A DNA stretch of 41,771 bases from Budvicia aquatica DSM 5075 = ATCC 35567 (GTDB lineage Bacteria; Pseudomonadota; Gammaproteobacteria; Enterobacterales; Enterobacteriaceae), in the NCBI RefSeq assembly GCF_000427805.1, contig NZ_ATYS01000046.1, forward strand, positions 1-41,771, in the 5' to 3' direction. Under the pieces are notes generated by a model, which did not search any database, was not told where the DNA came from, and saw only the letters and a program-made list of their open reading frames with translations. This document shows positions 41,675 to 41,771 of this stretch, piece after piece; position 1 is the first letter of the stretch; every line of letters starts with the position of its first letter. The position numbers were made by a program, and so were the translations under genes.

Positions 41675-41771
41675 TTAAGCCAGATGTTGGCGCATATTCT
41701 CCGCCATCACCCATAACGCTCTGTTGAGTTTGATATCACCATCAATACCATTAATCGCCCTTGTTCGGGCC
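41675..41771 (-). CDS. C-terminal end of an island gene, possibly DUF932-like (cut by window edge)
   Basis: The minus strand is open from the window edge to TAA at 41675-41677 and reads ARTRAINGIDGDIKLNRALW followed by VMAENMRQHLA. The pattern R.RA...IDGD..LNRALW.LAE.M is protein-like and, from memory, resembles the end of DUF932-type proteins common upstream of radC in such islands, but this is uncertain. The upstream part lies outside the window. Confidence 0.45.
   Translation of the reverse strand, partial: ARTRAINGIDGDIKLNRALWVMAENMRQHLA

Overview
The window is chromosomal DNA from a member of the Enterobacterales. Gene order follows the Escherichia coli block tesB-ybaY-ybaZ(atl)-ffs ... 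acrB-acrA-acrR ... rsmS(ybaM)-priC-ybaN-apt-dnaX-ybaB-recR ... htpG-adk ... hemH ... ybaL-fsr-ybaK-ybaP-copA, and most of these proteins align end to end with their E. coli counterparts as I remember them. Several interruptions of that order, sdaC next to tesB, and accessory genes between core genes suggest a lineage outside the classical Enterobacteriaceae (a Budviciaceae-like genus would fit). The genus cannot be settled from the sequence alone.

Layout. 1-300: end of an IS1182-family insertion sequence beside a hairpin 3' of sdaC. 311-4578: serine transporter sdaC, thioesterase tesB, two tandem YbaY-type lipoproteins, the alkyltransferase-like gene atl, and the 4.5S RNA gene ffs with its promoter. 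4579-8300: an AT-richer accessory stretch with a transglutaminase-like protein, an AraC-type regulator, a pair of small genes (DUF2164 plus an NTF2-like protein) behind a strong Fur-box match, and a secreted DUF305 metal-binding protein. 8310-14563: the membrane ferritin/exporter mbfA, the acrAB efflux operon, and divergent acrR with a recognisable AcrR operator. 14585-21057: ychN, an unusual membrane-anchored PstS-like protein, rsmS (54 codons), and an operon of a secreted von Willebrand factor A protein, a histidine kinase and a response regulator lying between rsmS and priC. 21297-25518: ybaN, apt, dnaX with an intact programmed -1 frameshift signal, ybaB and recR. 25870-32175: an unknown gene, htpG with a sigma-32 promoter, adk, a tandem degenerate adk copy, a small monooxygenase-fold protein and hemH. 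32285-39979: ybaL, fsr, ybaK, ybaP and copA, with a textbook CueR-type promoter. 40129-41771: start of an integrated island with a RadC-family gene and companions of the antirestriction/CP4 type.

How parts work together. AcrAB with AcrR is a self-contained regulated efflux system. CopA with its CueR-type promoter exports copper, and the DUF305 protein and MbfA add further metal handling. DnaX, YbaB, RecR and PriC are replication and recombination proteins. The secreted VWA protein with its own two-component system looks like an envelope-sensing module of unknown signal. The most unusual items are: a full-length adenylate kinase paralogue next to adk that has lost the P-loop threonine and lid arginines; the VWA/two-component operon inserted at a conserved locus; the membrane-domain/PstS fusion; and the Fur-box-linked DUF2164/NTF2 pair.
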